This document shows positions 54,308 through 63,324 of a stretch of 64,000 nucleotides of DNA, piece after piece. The position numbers were made by a program, and so were the translations under genes. Origin of the DNA: Planomonospora sp. ID82291. GTDB lineage: Bacteria; Actinomycetota; Actinomycetes; Streptosporangiales; Streptosporangiaceae. Where the stretch lies: contig NZ_JABTEX010000001.1 in NCBI RefSeq assembly GCF_015711645.1, positions 1,178,001 to 1,242,000 on the forward strand. Reading direction: 5' to 3'. Position 1 is the first letter of the stretch. Every line of letters begins with the position of its first letter. Under the pieces are notes generated by a model. That model searched no databases and was not told the DNA's origin. It saw nothing but the letters and a program-made list of their open reading frames with translations.

Positions 54308-54748
54308 TTACGGCTTACGATCGCCGCCGGCCTTCATCAGAACGGTCGCGACCAGCAGGATCGCGCCCCAGGGCCCCATCACCCACAGCGGCCAGGGGTA
54401 GGGGAAGTCGAAGTCGTTCCCCATGCCGATGGCGAACCAGATCGTCCAGTTGACGGTGACCGCGAAGGCCCAGGGACCCCACATGGCGGCCAGGCGGCCG
54501 TTCTCGCCGCGCTCCGGCTGCTTCGGGGGACGCGGGGAGACCTCCCGCATGGCGCGCAGGTCGACGTCGGGCAGATCGGAGGTGAGCGTGGCCAGCTCGC
54601 CGTACGTCCTGCTCGCGTAGAGCTGTTCGAGCCGCTCGTCGAACTCCTCGACGGTGAGACGCCCCTGCGCGTAGTGCTCACGGAGCACCGAGGCGATCCT
54701 GTCCCTGTCGTCGTCCGACGCCCGCATCTGCGGACCAGCCGCCATCAT
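54308..54748 (-). CDS. DUF1707 domain membrane protein with 2TM tail
   Basis: The 146-residue protein has an N-terminal DUF1707 helical domain (MRASDDDRDRIASVLREHYA QGRLTVEEFDERLEQLYASR TYGELATLTSDLP) and two C-terminal membrane segments (WAFAVTVNWTIWFAIGMG and LWVMGPWGAILLVATVLM). DUF1707 is an actinobacterial SHOCT-like domain of unknown function. The start could be the ATG at 54748 or 54745, or MRASDDD at 54727. It lies 37 bp past map. Confidence 0.88.
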   Translation of the reverse strand: MMAAGPQMRASDDDRDRIASVLREHYAQGRLTVEEFDERLEQLYASRTYGELATLTSDLPDVDLRAMREVSPRPPKQPERGENGRLAAMWGPWAFAVTVNWTIWFAIGMGNDFDFPYPWPLWVMGPWGAILLVATVLMKAGGDRKP

Positions 54749-54785
54749 CGCTCACATCCGCTCACCACGGCGGGCAGCGTCGCCG

Positions 54786-55607
54786 CTAGCCCGCGTTCTC
54801 TCCCAGCACGTCGGCGAACCGCTCCCTGCCCCCGTCGAGCGCGGTCAGCACCCACGGTCCATTATGTGTCACCGCGACGCTGTGCTCGAAGTGCGCCGAG
54901 GGCTTGCCGTCGATGGTGACGACGGTCCAGTCGTCGGCCAGCACCTTGGTCCGCGCGGTGCCCAGGTTGACCATCGGCTCCACCGCGAAGCACATGCCCA
55001 CCTCCAGCCTGGGCCCCTTGCCGGGCTTGCCGTGGTTGGCGACCCAGGGGTCCATGTGCATCTCGGTGCCGATCCCGTGCCCGCCGTACTCCTGCGGGAT
55101 GCCGTAACGGCCTTGGGCGCGGACGTACTTCTCCACCGCGTGGCCCACGTCGGACAGGTGACCACCCGGCTTCAGAGCGGCGATGCCCTGCCACATCGCC
55201 TCCTCGGTGACCCGCATCAGCTCGGTCAGCGCGGGATCCACCTCGCCGACCGGGACCGTGACGGCCGAGTCGCCGTGCCAGCCGTCCAGGATGGCGCCGC
55301 AGTCGATCGAGATGATGTCGCCGTCGCGCAGCTTCCGGCGGTCACCGGGGATCCCGTGCACGACCTCGTCGTTGACCGACGCGCAGATCGTCGCGGGAAA
55401 GCCCTGGTAGCCCTTGAAGGAGGGGATCGCGCCCTCGGCCCGGATCGCCTTCTCCGCGATCGCGTCGAGGTCCAGCGGCGTCATGCCCGGCTGGACGCTC
55501 TCCTTGAGCAGCTGCAGCGTCCGCCCGACCACCAGGCCCGCGGCACGCATCTTCTCCAGCTGCTCCGGTGTCTTGATCTGGATCCCGTGTCGGTTTTTCT
55601 TGAACAC
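54786..55607 (-). CDS. map: Type I methionine aminopeptidase
   Basis: Map removes the N-terminal methionine of new proteins. The 273-residue product has IQIKTPEQLEKMRAAGLVVG, the metal ligands in IISIDCGAILDGWHGDSAVT (two Asp), GGHGIG (His), AVEPMVNLG (Glu) and EHSVAVT (with the last Glu). The GTG at 55607 has GGGGG 8 bp upstream. It follows adk after a terminator. Confidence 0.97.
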   Translation of the reverse strand: MFKKNRHGIQIKTPEQLEKMRAAGLVVGRTLQLLKESVQPGMTPLDLDAIAEKAIRAEGAIPSFKGYQGFPATICASVNDEVVHGIPGDRRKLRDGDIISIDCGAILDGWHGDSAVTVPVGEVDPALTELMRVTEEAMWQGIAALKPGGHLSDVGHAVEKYVRAQGRYGIPQEYGGHGIGTEMHMDPWVANHGKPGKGPRLEVGMCFAVEPMVNLGTARTKVLADDWTVVTIDGKPSAHFEHSVAVTHNGPWVLTALDGGRERFADVLGENAG

Positions 55608-55690
55608 GTATGCACCCCCTGGGGTGGTTGAACGGGCGATTCGGGAGCCCAATTCCCGATTGTGCCCGAGAAGACTTCTCCTAACGACAG

Positions 55691-55726
55691 CACGCCACCC
55701 GCGGGGTGCTTCCCGCGGGTGGCGTG
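55691..55726. terminator. Terminator between adk and map
   Basis: CACGCCACCCGCGGG / CCCGCGGGTGGCGTG is a perfect 15-bp stem with a 6-nt loop, 14 bp past the adk stop. It suggests map has its own promoter in the next 80 bp or depends on readthrough. Confidence 0.85.
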
Positions 55727-55740
55727 CCGGATGAGAACCG

Positions 55741-56391
55741 CTAGCCGACGTGGGGCGCCAGGGCCTCCATCGCGCGACGGGTGACCTCTTCCACCGGACC
55801 GGCCGCGTCCACCCCGACGAGGATCTTCTCCTCCGCGTAGAACGAGACCAGCGGAGCGGTCTGCTCCTGGTAGACCTCCAGACGACGCCGGACGGTCTCC
55901 TCCTTGTCGTCGTCCCTCTGGTAGAGGCTGCCGCCGCAGGCGTCGCAGATGTCGTCCTTCTTGTCGTCGAAGTCGACGTGCCAGATCCGGCCGCACCGGC
56001 CGCAGGTACGACGGCCGGCGAGGCGGCGGACCACCTCGTCCTCGTCGACCACGAGCTCCAGGACGACGTCCAGCGCGACCCCGAACTCCGCGAGCATCTT
56101 CTTCAGGATCTCGGCCTGGGGCACGTTCCTGGGGAAGCCGTCGAGCAGGAAGCCGTCCCGCGCGTCGTCCTCGGAGAGGCGGTCGCGGACCATGGCGATG
56201 GTCACCTCGTCGGGCACGAGGTCGCCGCGGTCCATGTACTCCTTGGCAAGCTTGCCGAGCTCCGTGCCGCCCGAGACGTTGGCGCGGAAGATATCCCCTG
56301 TCGAGATCTTCGGGATGGACAGGTTCGATGCGATGAACTGGGCCTGAGTCCCCTTACCCGCTCCGGGGGGGCCCACCAGGACGAGGCGCAC
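55741..56391 (-). CDS. adk: Adenylate kinase
   Basis: Adk interconverts ATP + AMP and 2 ADP. The 216-residue product has the P-loop GPPGAGKGT (7-15), the AMP site [20 protein letters not shown], and a long LID with a four-cysteine zinc site (CGRCGRIWH ... CDACGG), followed by [13 protein letters not shown]. The GTG start shares one base with the secY stop (TAGTG), so it is coupled to secY. Confidence 0.97.
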   Translation of the reverse strand: MRLVLVGPPGAGKGTQAQFIASNLSIPKISTGDIFRANVSGGTELGKLAKEYMDRGDLVPDEVTIAMVRDRLSEDDARDGFLLDGFPRNVPQAEILKKMLAEFGVALDVVLELVVDEDEVVRRLAGRRTCGRCGRIWHVDFDDKKDDICDACGGSLYQRDDDKEETVRRRLEVYQEQTAPLVSFYAEEKILVGVDAAGPVEEVTRRAMEALAPHVG

Positions 56392-57704
56392 TACTTCAGG
56401 AAGCCTTCGTAGTTGCGCTGCTGCAGCTGGCTCTCGATCTGCTTCACGGTGTCAAGACCGACACCCACCATGATCAGAATGCTCGTGCCTCCGAACGGGA
56501 AGTTCTGGCTCGCTCCGACCAGCGCCAGCGCGACGATCGGCACCATGGAGATCAGGCCCAGATAGAGCGATCCCGGAGCCGTGAGTCGCGAGAGCACGTA
56601 GTTCAGGTACTCGGCCGTCGGGCGTCCCGGGCGGATACCCGGGATGAAACCACCGTACTTCTTCATGTTGTCGGCCACTTCAACGGGGTTGAAGGTGATG
56701 GACACGTAGAAGTAGGTGAAGAAGACGATCAGGAGGAAGAACGTGATCATGTAGGCCGGGGTGTCGCCGGTGACCAGGTTCTGCTGGATCCACTGCACGA
56801 CCGCGTTCGGCTCTTCCGTGCCGCTGAACAGGGTCGTGACCAGCTGCGGCAGGTAGAGCAGCGAGGAGGCGAAGATGACCGGGATGATGCCGGCCTGGTT
56901 CACCTTCAGCGGGATGTACGTGGAGGTCCCGCCGTACATCCGGCGCCCGACCATGCGCTTGGCGTACTGCACCGGGACCCGGCGCTGAGCCTGCTCGACC
57001 ATGACGACCAGGGCGATCATCGCGATGCCGACGGCCATGACCACGGCGAAGACGAACGCGCCCTTCTGGCGGCCGATGTTCAGCAGCTCGGACGGGAAGA
57101 CCGCGATGACCTGGGTGAAGATCAGAATGGACATGCCGTTGCCGACGCCGCGGTCGGTGACGAGCTCGCCCAGCCACATGATCACGGCGGTGCCGGCGGT
57201 CATCACCAGGACCATGGTCACGATGGTGAAGACGCTGTCCTTGTCCAGCAGGACGTCCTGACGGCAGCCGGGGAAGAGCTGGCCGCTGCGCGCGAGCGCG
57301 ATGAAGGCGGTCGACTGCAGGATCGCCAGGCCGATCGTCAGGTAACGCGTATATTGAGTGATCTTGGTCTGGCCCGCCTGTCCCTCCTTCTTGAGGGCTT
57401 CGAGGCGGGGGATGACCACGACGAGGAGTTGGAGGATGATGCTCGCGGTGATGTACGGCATGATGCCGAGCGCGAAGATGGACAGCTTCAGCAGCGCGCC
57501 TCCGCTGAACAGCTGCACCATCCCGTAGATATTGCCCGCATCGCCGGCCTGCGCCTCCTTGAGGCACAGTGCGATGTTTTCGGTGTGAACACCCGGAGTC
57601 GGAAGAACCGAGCCGAGACGGAAGAGCGCGATGATGCCCAGTGTGAAGAGCAACTTCTTGCGCAGGTCCGGCGTACGGAACGCTCGGGTAAACGCGGTCA
57701 GCAC
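56391..57704 (-). CDS. secY: Preprotein translocase subunit SecY
   Basis: SecY forms the protein-conducting channel. The 437-residue product has ten membrane helices, starting [22 protein letters not shown], with [44 protein letters not shown] and the cytosolic loop [33 protein letters not shown]. The GTG at 57704 has AGGAGGG upstream. A 175-bp gap with a terminator-like hairpin and a dyad separates it from rplO. Confidence 0.98.
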   Translation of the reverse strand: MLTAFTRAFRTPDLRKKLLFTLGIIALFRLGSVLPTPGVHTENIALCLKEAQAGDAGNIYGMVQLFSGGALLKLSIFALGIMPYITASIILQLLVVVIPRLEALKKEGQAGQTKITQYTRYLTIGLAILQSTAFIALARSGQLFPGCRQDVLLDKDSVFTIVTMVLVMTAGTAVIMWLGELVTDRGVGNGMSILIFTQVIAVFPSELLNIGRQKGAFVFAVVMAVGIAMIALVVMVEQAQRRVPVQYAKRMVGRRMYGGTSTYIPLKVNQAGIIPVIFASSLLYLPQLVTTLFSGTEEPNAVVQWIQQNLVTGDTPAYMITFFLLIVFFTYFYVSITFNPVEVADNMKKYGGFIPGIRPGRPTAEYLNYVLSRLTAPGSLYLGLISMVPIVALALVGASQNFPFGGTSILIMVGVGLDTVKQIESQLQQRNYEGFLK

Positions 57705-57793
57705 GGTCCCTCCTGCGCGCCTGAAAGGCGAGGTCGGTCAGCGATGGTGCGGGGGTGATCCATCTTGGTATCTCAAGTCAACGAGTCCGTGGA

Positions 57794-57811
57794 AATGAGT
57801 TGACACTCATT
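57794..57811. promoter_or_regulatory. Perfect dyad upstream of secY
   Basis: AATGAGT-TGAC-ACTCATT, a 7-bp perfect inverted repeat in an AT-rich patch, lies 90 bp before the secY start. On the minus strand TTGACTTGAGATACC follows downstream near 57765-57783, so a promoter may be close. Operator or RNA hairpin are both possible. Confidence 0.4.
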
Positions 57812-57836
57812 GTCCAGCGAACTCTAACGCACCGCG

Positions 57837-57866
57837 GGCGCGGAGGCCCAGAAGGGCCCCCGCGCC
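57837..57866. terminator. Hairpin after rplO
   Basis: GGCGCGGAGGCCC / GGGCCCCCGCGCC pairs at 12 of 13 positions with a short loop, 14 bp past the rplO stop on the minus strand. It may end part of the spc transcripts before secY. Confidence 0.7.
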
Positions 57867-57879
57867 ACGTGATTGATGC

Positions 57880-58335
57880 CTACAGCTCGGAGACGGAGCC
57901 CCCGGCGGCGGCGATCTTCTCCTTGGCGGTGGCGGAGAAGGCGTGCGCCTGCACGTTCAACGCCACGGAGATCTCGCCGGTTCCCAGGACCTTCACGAGC
58001 TGGTTCTTGCGGACCGCGCCCCTGGCGACCATGGCCTCGACGGTGACGTCGCCACCCTCGGGGAACAGCTCGCCGAGCCGGTCCAGGTTGACGACCTGGT
58101 AGGTCGTCTTGAACAGGGCGTTGGAGAAGCCCTTGTACTTGGGCAGGCGGCGCTGGAGCGGAACCTGGCCGCCCTCGAAGCCGAGGGGGACCGTGTTCCG
58201 GGACCGCGTGCCCTTGGTGCCACGACCGGCGGTCTTGCCCTTGGACGCCTCGCCGCGGCCCTTGCGGACCTTCGACTTGTTGGCGCCCGGAGCCGGCCGC
58301 AGGTGGTGGATGCGGAGCGGAGTGTTCTCTGCCAT
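57880..58335 (-). CDS. rplO: 50S ribosomal protein L15
   Basis: uL15 is a late assembly protein of the 50S. The 151-residue product starts with [20 protein letters not shown], has [32 protein letters not shown] and [15 protein letters not shown] at the end. One base separates it from rpmD. Confidence 0.98.
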   Translation of the reverse strand: MAENTPLRIHHLRPAPGANKSKVRKGRGEASKGKTAGRGTKGTRSRNTVPLGFEGGQVPLQRRLPKYKGFSNALFKTTYQVVNLDRLGELFPEGGDVTVEAMVARGAVRKNQLVKVLGTGEISVALNVQAHAFSATAKEKIAAAGGSVSEL

Positions 58336-58336
58336 G

Positions 58337-58519
58337 TCAGTCGACCTCTTCCACGGTGACCAGGTGCGTCACCACGGAGACCATGCCGCGGATCTCCGGG
58401 CGGTCCTCCTTGACGACGACGTCGCCGATGCGCTTCAGACCCAGCGAGCGCAGCGAGTCGCGCTGGTTCTGCTTGCCGCCGATCTTCGAGCGGACCTGAG
58501 TGATCTTCAGGCGTGCCAT
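58337..58519 (-). CDS. rpmD: 50S ribosomal protein L30
   Basis: uL30 in its short bacterial form, 60 residues: [58 protein letters not shown]. It lies 3 bp after rpsE and 1 bp before rplO. Confidence 0.97.
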   Translation of the reverse strand: MARLKITQVRSKIGGKQNQRDSLRSLGLKRIGDVVVKEDRPEIRGMVSVVTHLVTVEEVD

Positions 58520-58522
58520 CGA

Positions 58523-59155
58523 CTAGCTCACCGCCTTCGCCGCCGCGGCCTCCGCGATGCCCTCGGCGCGCGCCTTGAGCATCGCCTTGGGGGCGACGTC
58601 CTCGATCGGCAGGCCGCGGCGGGCCGCGATCTCCTCGGGGCGGCTGAGGCCCTTCAGAGCGGCCACCGTGGCGTGCACGATGTTGATCGGGTTGTCCGAG
58701 CCGAGCGACTTGGACAGGACGTCGTGGATGCCGGCGCACTCCAGCACGGCGCGCACCGGACCACCGGCGATGACACCGGTACCCGGCGAGGCCGGACGCA
58801 GGAAGACGACGCCGGCGGCCTCTTCACCCTGCACGATGTGCGGGATGGTGCCCTGGATGCGGGGCACCCGGAAGAAGTGCTTCTTCGCCTCTTCGACGCC
58901 CTTGGCGATGGCCGCGGGGACTTCCTTGGCCTTGCCGTAACCGACACCGACCATGCCGTTACCGTCACCGACGATAACCAGGGCGGTGAAGCTGAAGCGA
59001 CGACCACCCTTCACGACCTTGGCCACCCGGTTGATCTTCACGACGCGCTCGATGTACGAGACGCCCTTGTCAGCGCTGCCACCGCGGCGGTCGTCACGAC
59101 GACCGTCACGCCGCTCGCCACCGGCGGCGCCACCGCGACGCGGAGCTCCGGCCAT
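58523..59155 (-). CDS. rpsE: 30S ribosomal protein S5
   Basis: uS5 helps decoding fidelity. The 210-residue product has an Arg/Gly/Asp-rich N-terminal extension of about 30 residues ([20 protein letters not shown]), the S5 RNA-binding domain with [47 protein letters not shown] and the C-terminal domain with [23 protein letters not shown]. The extension is typical of actinobacteria. Confidence 0.98.
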   Translation of the reverse strand: MAGAPRRGGAAGGERRDGRRDDRRGGSADKGVSYIERVVKINRVAKVVKGGRRFSFTALVIVGDGNGMVGVGYGKAKEVPAAIAKGVEEAKKHFFRVPRIQGTIPHIVQGEEAAGVVFLRPASPGTGVIAGGPVRAVLECAGIHDVLSKSLGSDNPINIVHATVAALKGLSRPEEIAARRGLPIEDVAPKAMLKARAEGIAEAAAAKAVS

Positions 59156-59216
59156 CAGTGGTTCCTCTTCTCATTCGTCATACGGGCCATCAGGTGCGAT
59201 CCTCGGGACGGAGTCA

Positions 59217-59600
59217 TCAGAACTCCAGCCCGCCTTCGCGTGCGCTGTCCGCGAGGGCCGCGATGCGGCCTGCGTAGCGGTTGCCACCGCGGTCGAACAC
59301 GACCGCGGAGATACCGGCAGCCTTGGCCCGCTGAGCGATGAGCTCGCCGACCTGCTTCGCCTTGTCGGTCTTGGCGCCCTCGGCCGTGCGCAGCGAGCCC
59401 TCCATGGTGGAGGCGCTCACCAGCGTGTGGCCCTGGGTGTCGTCGACGATCTGCACGAACAGGTGTCGGGTGGAGCGGTTGACGACCAGGCGCGGACGCG
59501 CGGCCGTACCGACCACCTTCTTGCGGACTCGGCCGTGGCGGCGGGCCCGCGAGACGGCGCGGGCGGCCGTGTGCTTGCCGAACGCAGTCTTGCCAGCCAT
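59217..59600 (-). CDS. rplR: 50S ribosomal protein L18
   Basis: uL18 brings 5S rRNA to the large subunit. The 127-residue product has [46 protein letters not shown] and [28 protein letters not shown]. It follows rplF by 2 bp. Confidence 0.98.
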   Translation of the reverse strand: MAGKTAFGKHTAARAVSRARRHGRVRKKVVGTAARPRLVVNRSTRHLFVQIVDDTQGHTLVSASTMEGSLRTAEGAKTDKAKQVGELIAQRAKAAGISAVVFDRGGNRYAGRIAALADSAREGGLEF

Positions 59601-59602
59601 GC

Positions 59603-60145
59603 CTACTTACCAGCCTTTCCGACCTTGCGGCGGATAACTTCACCCTGGTAGCGCACGCCCTTGCCCTTGTACGGGTCGGGCTTGCGCAGCTTGCGGATGT
59701 TCGCGGCGATCTCGCCGACCTTCTGCTTGTCGATGCCGTCCACGTGGAACAGCGTCGGCTTCTCGACGCGGAAGGTGACGCCCTCGGGGGCGTCCACGAT
59801 CACCGGGTGACTGAAACCGAGGGCGAACTCAAGCTGAGTCGGCCCCTTGGCCTGGACGCGGTAACCGACGCCCACGATCTCCAGGGTCTTGGAGAATCCC
59901 TGGGTCACGCCCGTCACCATGTTGGCGATGAGCGTGCGGGACAGACCGTGCAGTGCGCGGACCTTGTTCTCGTCGTTGGGACGCGTGACGGCGACAGTGC
60001 CGTCCTCCGCCCGAGCGACCTCGATCGGCTCCGCCACCGTGTGCGAGAGCGTGCCCTTGGGGCCCTTGACCGTGACATCCCGACCGTCGATGGTGACGTC
60101 GACGCCGCTCGGTACAGGGATGGGCAGCCGTCCGATTCTCGACAT
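59603..60145 (-). CDS. rplF: 50S ribosomal protein L6
   Basis: uL6 lies near the factor-binding site. The 180-residue product starts [20 protein letters not shown] and has [37 protein letters not shown] and the end [28 protein letters not shown] take the ATG at 60145, the family start, rather than more distal codons in frame. 16 bp after rpsH. Confidence 0.97.
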   Translation of the reverse strand: MSRIGRLPIPVPSGVDVTIDGRDVTVKGPKGTLSHTVAEPIEVARAEDGTVAVTRPNDENKVRALHGLSRTLIANMVTGVTQGFSKTLEIVGVGYRVQAKGPTQLEFALGFSHPVIVDAPEGVTFRVEKPTLFHVDGIDKQKVGEIAANIRKLRKPDPYKGKGVRYQGEVIRRKVGKAGK

Positions 60146-60161
60146 GCTGTATGCCTCCCTT

Positions 60162-60560
60162 CTACCAAACGTAGGCGAGGACTTCCCCGCCCACACCACG
60201 CTTGCCGGCCTGCTTGTCGGTCATGAGGCCGCCGGACGTCGAGATGATCGCGACGCCCAGTCCGCCCAGGACCCGAGGCAGGTTGTCCTTCTTTGCATAG
60301 ACCCGCAGGCCGGGCTTGGAAACCCGGCGCAGGCCCGCGAGCGAGCGCTCACGGTTCGGCCCGAACTTGAGCTCCACCACGAGGTTCTTTCCGACCTTGG
60401 CGTCCTCGACGCTCCAGGCCTGGATGTAACCCTCCTGCTGGAGGATCTCGGCGATGTGCGCCTTGATCTTCGAGTACGGCATGGCCACGGTGTCGTGGTA
60501 CGCCGAGTTCGCGTTTCGCAGACGCGTCAGCATGTCTGCGATCGGGTCGGTCATCGTCAT
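60162..60560 (-). CDS. rpsH: 30S ribosomal protein S8
   Basis: uS8 binds helix 21 of 16S rRNA. The 132-residue product has [40 protein letters not shown] and the conserved [30 protein letters not shown]. The start may be 60560 or the ATG two codons on. In E. coli S8 represses the spc operon; here the gene is preceded by a 145-bp gap with a strong hairpin. Confidence 0.98.
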   Translation of the reverse strand: MTMTDPIADMLTRLRNANSAYHDTVAMPYSKIKAHIAEILQQEGYIQAWSVEDAKVGKNLVVELKFGPNRERSLAGLRRVSKPGLRVYAKKDNLPRVLGGLGVAIISTSGGLMTDKQAGKRGVGGEVLAYVW

Positions 60561-60669
60561 GGCCGGTGGCCTTCCTCACCGCGGTTTCCCCAGGGGACCT
60601 ACGGTGCGGTCATGGGCGCCTTCTTCGAACAGCGCCCGGTGAATATGACTTCTCTTCTGCGGCCGGCGC

Positions 60670-60702
60670 CGCACGGTCCCGTGAGGATCACGGGACCGTG
60701 CG
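60670..60702. terminator. Perfect hairpin inside the spc operon, rpsN-rpsH gap
   Basis: CGCACGGTCCCGTG / CACGGGACCGTGCG with an AGGAT loop is a perfect 14-bp stem that starts 3 bp past the rpsN stop. No U-run follows. It may partly end transcription, block 3' decay, or be a regulatory protein site ahead of rpsH. Confidence 0.75.
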
Positions 60703-60705
60703 CGG

Positions 60706-60891
60706 CTACCAGCTCGACTTGGTGATGCCGGGCAGCTCGCCCCGGTGCGCCATCTCGCGGAAGCAGATGCGGCACAGGCCGAACTTCCTGTACACGGCGC
60801 GGGGACGGCCACAGCGCGAGCACCGGGTGTAGGCCCGGACCTCGAACTTGGCCTTGCGAGCGGCCTTGACCTTGAGCGACGTCTTCGCCAT
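60706..60891 (-). CDS. rpsN: 30S ribosomal protein S14, type Z
   Basis: The 61-residue uS14 is the short zinc-binding form: [61 protein letters not shown]. The four cysteines CSRC and CRIC bind zinc. Many actinobacteria also hold a zinc-free copy elsewhere, induced in zinc starvation. 2 bp after rplE. Confidence 0.98.
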   Translation of the reverse strand: MAKTSLKVKAARKAKFEVRAYTRCSRCGRPRAVYRKFGLCRICFREMAHRGELPGITKSSW

Positions 60892-60893
60892 GA

Positions 60894-61463
60894 TCAGGCC
60901 TCCTTGAAGGGGAAGCCGAGGTGCTTCAGCAGCGCCCGGCCCTGGTCGTCGGTCTTGGCGGTGGTCACGACCGTGATGTCCATGCCACGCTGCCGGTCGA
61001 CCTTGTCCTGGTCGATCTCGTGGAACATGACCTGCTCGGTGAGACCGAAGGTGTAGTTGCCGTTGCCGTCGAACTGCTTCGGCGACAGGCCGCGGAAGTC
61101 GCGGATACGGGGAAGCGCCAGGGACAGCAGACGGTCCAGGAACTCCCACATGCGGTCGCCGCGCAGCGTGACGTGCGCACCGATCGGCATGCCCTCGCGC
61201 AGCTTGAACTGGGCGATGGACTTGCGGGCCCGCACGACGGCCGGCTTCTGACCGGTGATGACCGTCAGGTCGCGGACGGCGCCCTCGATCAGCTTGGAGT
61301 CGCGGGCCGCCTCGCCGACACCCATGTTCACCTTGATCTTGGTGATCGTGGGGATCAGCATGACGTTCTCGAACCCGAACTCCTCCTGCAGCTTCGCGGC
61401 GATCTCCTCGCGGTAGCGCTGCTTGAGGCGAGGGAGCGTGCGCTCTTCAGAGGTGGCAGTCAT
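60894..61463 (-). CDS. rplE: 50S ribosomal protein L5
   Basis: uL5 binds 5S rRNA and the P-site tRNA. The 189-residue product has [80 protein letters not shown] and [20 protein letters not shown]. Its ATG shares one base with the rplX stop. Confidence 0.98.
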   Translation of the reverse strand: MTATSEERTLPRLKQRYREEIAAKLQEEFGFENVMLIPTITKIKVNMGVGEAARDSKLIEGAVRDLTVITGQKPAVVRARKSIAQFKLREGMPIGAHVTLRGDRMWEFLDRLLSLALPRIRDFRGLSPKQFDGNGNYTFGLTEQVMFHEIDQDKVDRQRGMDITVVTTAKTDDQGRALLKHLGFPFKEA

Positions 61464-61762
61464 CAGTTGTCCTCACCCGACTCGTCGGCCTTCTTGTCGG
61501 CCTTCTTGGCGGGCTTCTCGTCATCCTTGAGCTTCTTGACGTTGCTCACGTGGATGGGAGCCTCCATGGTCTGCACGCCGCCGGTCTTGGCGCCGCGCGG
61601 ACCCTGCAGGCCCTCCTTGACGTGCTTCTTGATCATGTTGACGCCTTCGACCACCACGCGGTCCTCGCGCGGGAGGGCGGCGATCACACGACCCTTGGCA
61701 CCCTTGTCCTTGCCGGCGATGACCTGGACCAGGTCACCCTTCTTCACATGCAGCTTCGACAT
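61463..61762 (-). CDS. rplX: 50S ribosomal protein L24
   Basis: uL24 starts 50S assembly. The 99-residue product has the KOW motif [33 protein letters not shown] and [13 protein letters not shown]; it ends in a Lys/Asp/Glu-rich tail. It directly abuts rplN and overlaps rplE by one base. Confidence 0.97.
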   Translation of the reverse strand: MSKLHVKKGDLVQVIAGKDKGAKGRVIAALPREDRVVVEGVNMIKKHVKEGLQGPRGAKTGGVQTMEAPIHVSNVKKLKDDEKPAKKADKKADESGEDN

Positions 61763-62131
61763 CTACAACACCTCCGGCGCGAGCGAGATGATGCGCATGA
61801 ACTTCTTGTCACGCAGCTCGCGGCCGACGGGACCGAAGATACGCGTGCCACGAGGGTCACCGCTGTCCTTGATGATGACGGCGGCGTTCTCGTCGAAGCG
61901 GATGTAGGAGCCGTCGGGCCGGCGGCGCTCCTTGACAGTGCGGACGACGACGGCCTTGACCACGTCGCCCTTCTTCACGGTGCCGCCCGGAATGGCGTCC
62001 TTGACAGTGGCGACGATGATGTCGCCGATACCGGCGTAGCGCCGACCCGAGCCGCCGAGCACCCGGATGCAGAGGACTTCCTTCGCACCCGTGTTGTCGG
62101 CGACCTTGAGTCGCGACTCCTGCTGGATCAC
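61763..62131 (-). CDS. rplN: 50S ribosomal protein L14
   Basis: uL14 lies at the subunit interface. The 122-residue product has [50 protein letters not shown] and [29 protein letters not shown]. The GTG at 62131 fits the family length exactly. It begins the spc operon after a 261-bp gap. Confidence 0.98.
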   Translation of the reverse strand: MIQQESRLKVADNTGAKEVLCIRVLGGSGRRYAGIGDIIVATVKDAIPGGTVKKGDVVKAVVVRTVKERRRPDGSYIRFDENAAVIIKDSGDPRGTRIFGPVGRELRDKKFMRIISLAPEVL

Positions 62132-62253
62132 GTCTACTCCTGTTTGTCTCGCCGGTTCTCGCCCCTGATGGGCGAGCCTTGCGGAACCTACTGTGGTCTT
62201 TTTCCCCCGGCGACAGCCCGTCCGCCCGGGTCCGCCGCGCTCCGCGGCCGGTC

Positions 62254-62265
62254 CGTCACGTGACG
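62254..62265. promoter_or_regulatory. 12-bp perfect palindrome in the S10-spc gap
   Basis: CGTCACGTGACG lies in the 261-bp gap between rpsQ and rplN, about 120 bp before rplN. It includes CACGTG. It may be a transcription-factor site of a spc-operon promoter; no clear -35/-10 pair was found. Confidence 0.35.
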
Positions 62266-62353
62266 CACCGGCCCTTCCGGAACCCGGCCTCCCCGGCCGG
62301 CGACCGCCGCCGCAGGCGGTGCGGAGGAGGACCCCCACACCCTTGGACGCCGT

Positions 62354-62382
62354 CGTGGGGGGTGGACCCGCCACCCCCCACG
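62354..62382. terminator. Terminator of the S10 operon after rpsQ
   Basis: CGTGGGGGGTGG / CCACCCCCCACG is a perfect 12-bp stem with an ACCCG loop, 10 bp past the rpsQ stop. It marks the end of the S10 operon. Confidence 0.8.
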
Positions 62383-62392
62383 AGGCGCGTTG

Positions 62393-62674
62393 CTACTTGG
62401 CCTTCTCGAGGATCTCGACGACCCGCCAGCGCTTGCTGGCCGACAGCGGCCGGGTCTCCATCAGCAGGACGCGGTCGCCGATGCCGCAGCTGTTGGCCTC
62501 GTCGTGCGCCTTGTACTTGGTCGTCCTACGGATGACCTTGCCGTACAGGCGGTGCTTGACGCGGTCCTCGACGGCGACGACGACGGTCTTGTCCATCTTG
62601 TCGCTGACGACCAGACCCTCGCGGGTCTTGCGGTAGTTCCGCGCCTCGGTCGTGCTCTCCGTTGCTTCAGCCAT
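62393..62674 (-). CDS. rpsQ: 30S ribosomal protein S17
   Basis: uS17 binds 16S rRNA early. The 93-residue product has [74 protein letters not shown]. The ATG at 62674 overlaps the end of rpmC by 8 bp. Last gene of the S10 operon here. Confidence 0.97.
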   Translation of the reverse strand: MAEATESTTEARNYRKTREGLVVSDKMDKTVVVAVEDRVKHRLYGKVIRRTTKYKAHDEANSCGIGDRVLLMETRPLSASKRWRVVEILEKAK

Positions 62675-62903
62675 CGCTCGACTCCTTCTCAACCGTTACA
62701 ATGCCGAGCTCCCGCTCGCGCATCACGGTGTAGATACGGGCGATCTCGCGGCGGACGGCGCGCAGCCGCCCGTGGCTCTCCAACTGGCCGGTCGCGGCCT
62801 GGAAGCGGAGGTTGAACAGCTCCTCCTTGGCTTCCTTCAGCTTCTGGACCAGGGTGTCCTGGTCCTCCACCCGCAGCTCACCGGCGGTCAGGCCCTTAGC
62901 CAT
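62667..62903 (-). CDS. rpmC: 50S ribosomal protein L29
   Basis: uL29 lies at the exit tunnel near SRP and trigger factor sites. The 78-residue product has [60 protein letters not shown]. The ATG shares one base with the rplP stop (TGATG). Confidence 0.97.
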   Translation of the reverse strand: MAKGLTAGELRVEDQDTLVQKLKEAKEELFNLRFQAATGQLESHGRLRAVRREIARIYTVMRERELGIVTVEKESSDG

Positions 62904-63322
62904 CACGCCTCACCCACTTCACGCTTAACGACCTTGCACTTCATCGGGAGCTTGTGGATCGCCCGCTTCAGCGCCTCACGGGCCACCGGCTCGGCGACAC
63001 CGGAGAGCTCGAACATGACGCGACCGGGCTTGACGTTCGCGATCCACCACTCCGGCGAACCCTTACCGGAACCCATGCGGGTCTCGGCCGGCTTCTTGGT
63101 GAGCGGACGGTCCGGGTAGATGTTGATCCAGACCTTGCCGCCACGCTTGATGTGGCGGGTCATGGCGATACGAGCCGACTCGATCTGGCGGTTGGTCACG
63201 TAGGAGTGCTCAAGCGCCTGGATGCCGTACTCGCCGAACACGACGCGCGTGCCGCCCTTGGCGGCGCCGCTGCGGTCGGGCCGGTGCTGCTTGCGGTGCT
63301 TGACCCTGCGCGGGATCAGCAT
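62903..63322 (-). CDS. rplP: 50S ribosomal protein L16
   Basis: uL16 helps shape the A site. The 139-residue product has [88 protein letters not shown]. It lies 2 bp after rpsC. Confidence 0.98.
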   Translation of the reverse strand: MLIPRRVKHRKQHRPDRSGAAKGGTRVVFGEYGIQALEHSYVTNRQIESARIAMTRHIKRGGKVWINIYPDRPLTKKPAETRMGSGKGSPEWWIANVKPGRVMFELSGVAEPVAREALKRAIHKLPMKCKVVKREVGEA

Positions 63323-63324
63323 GG

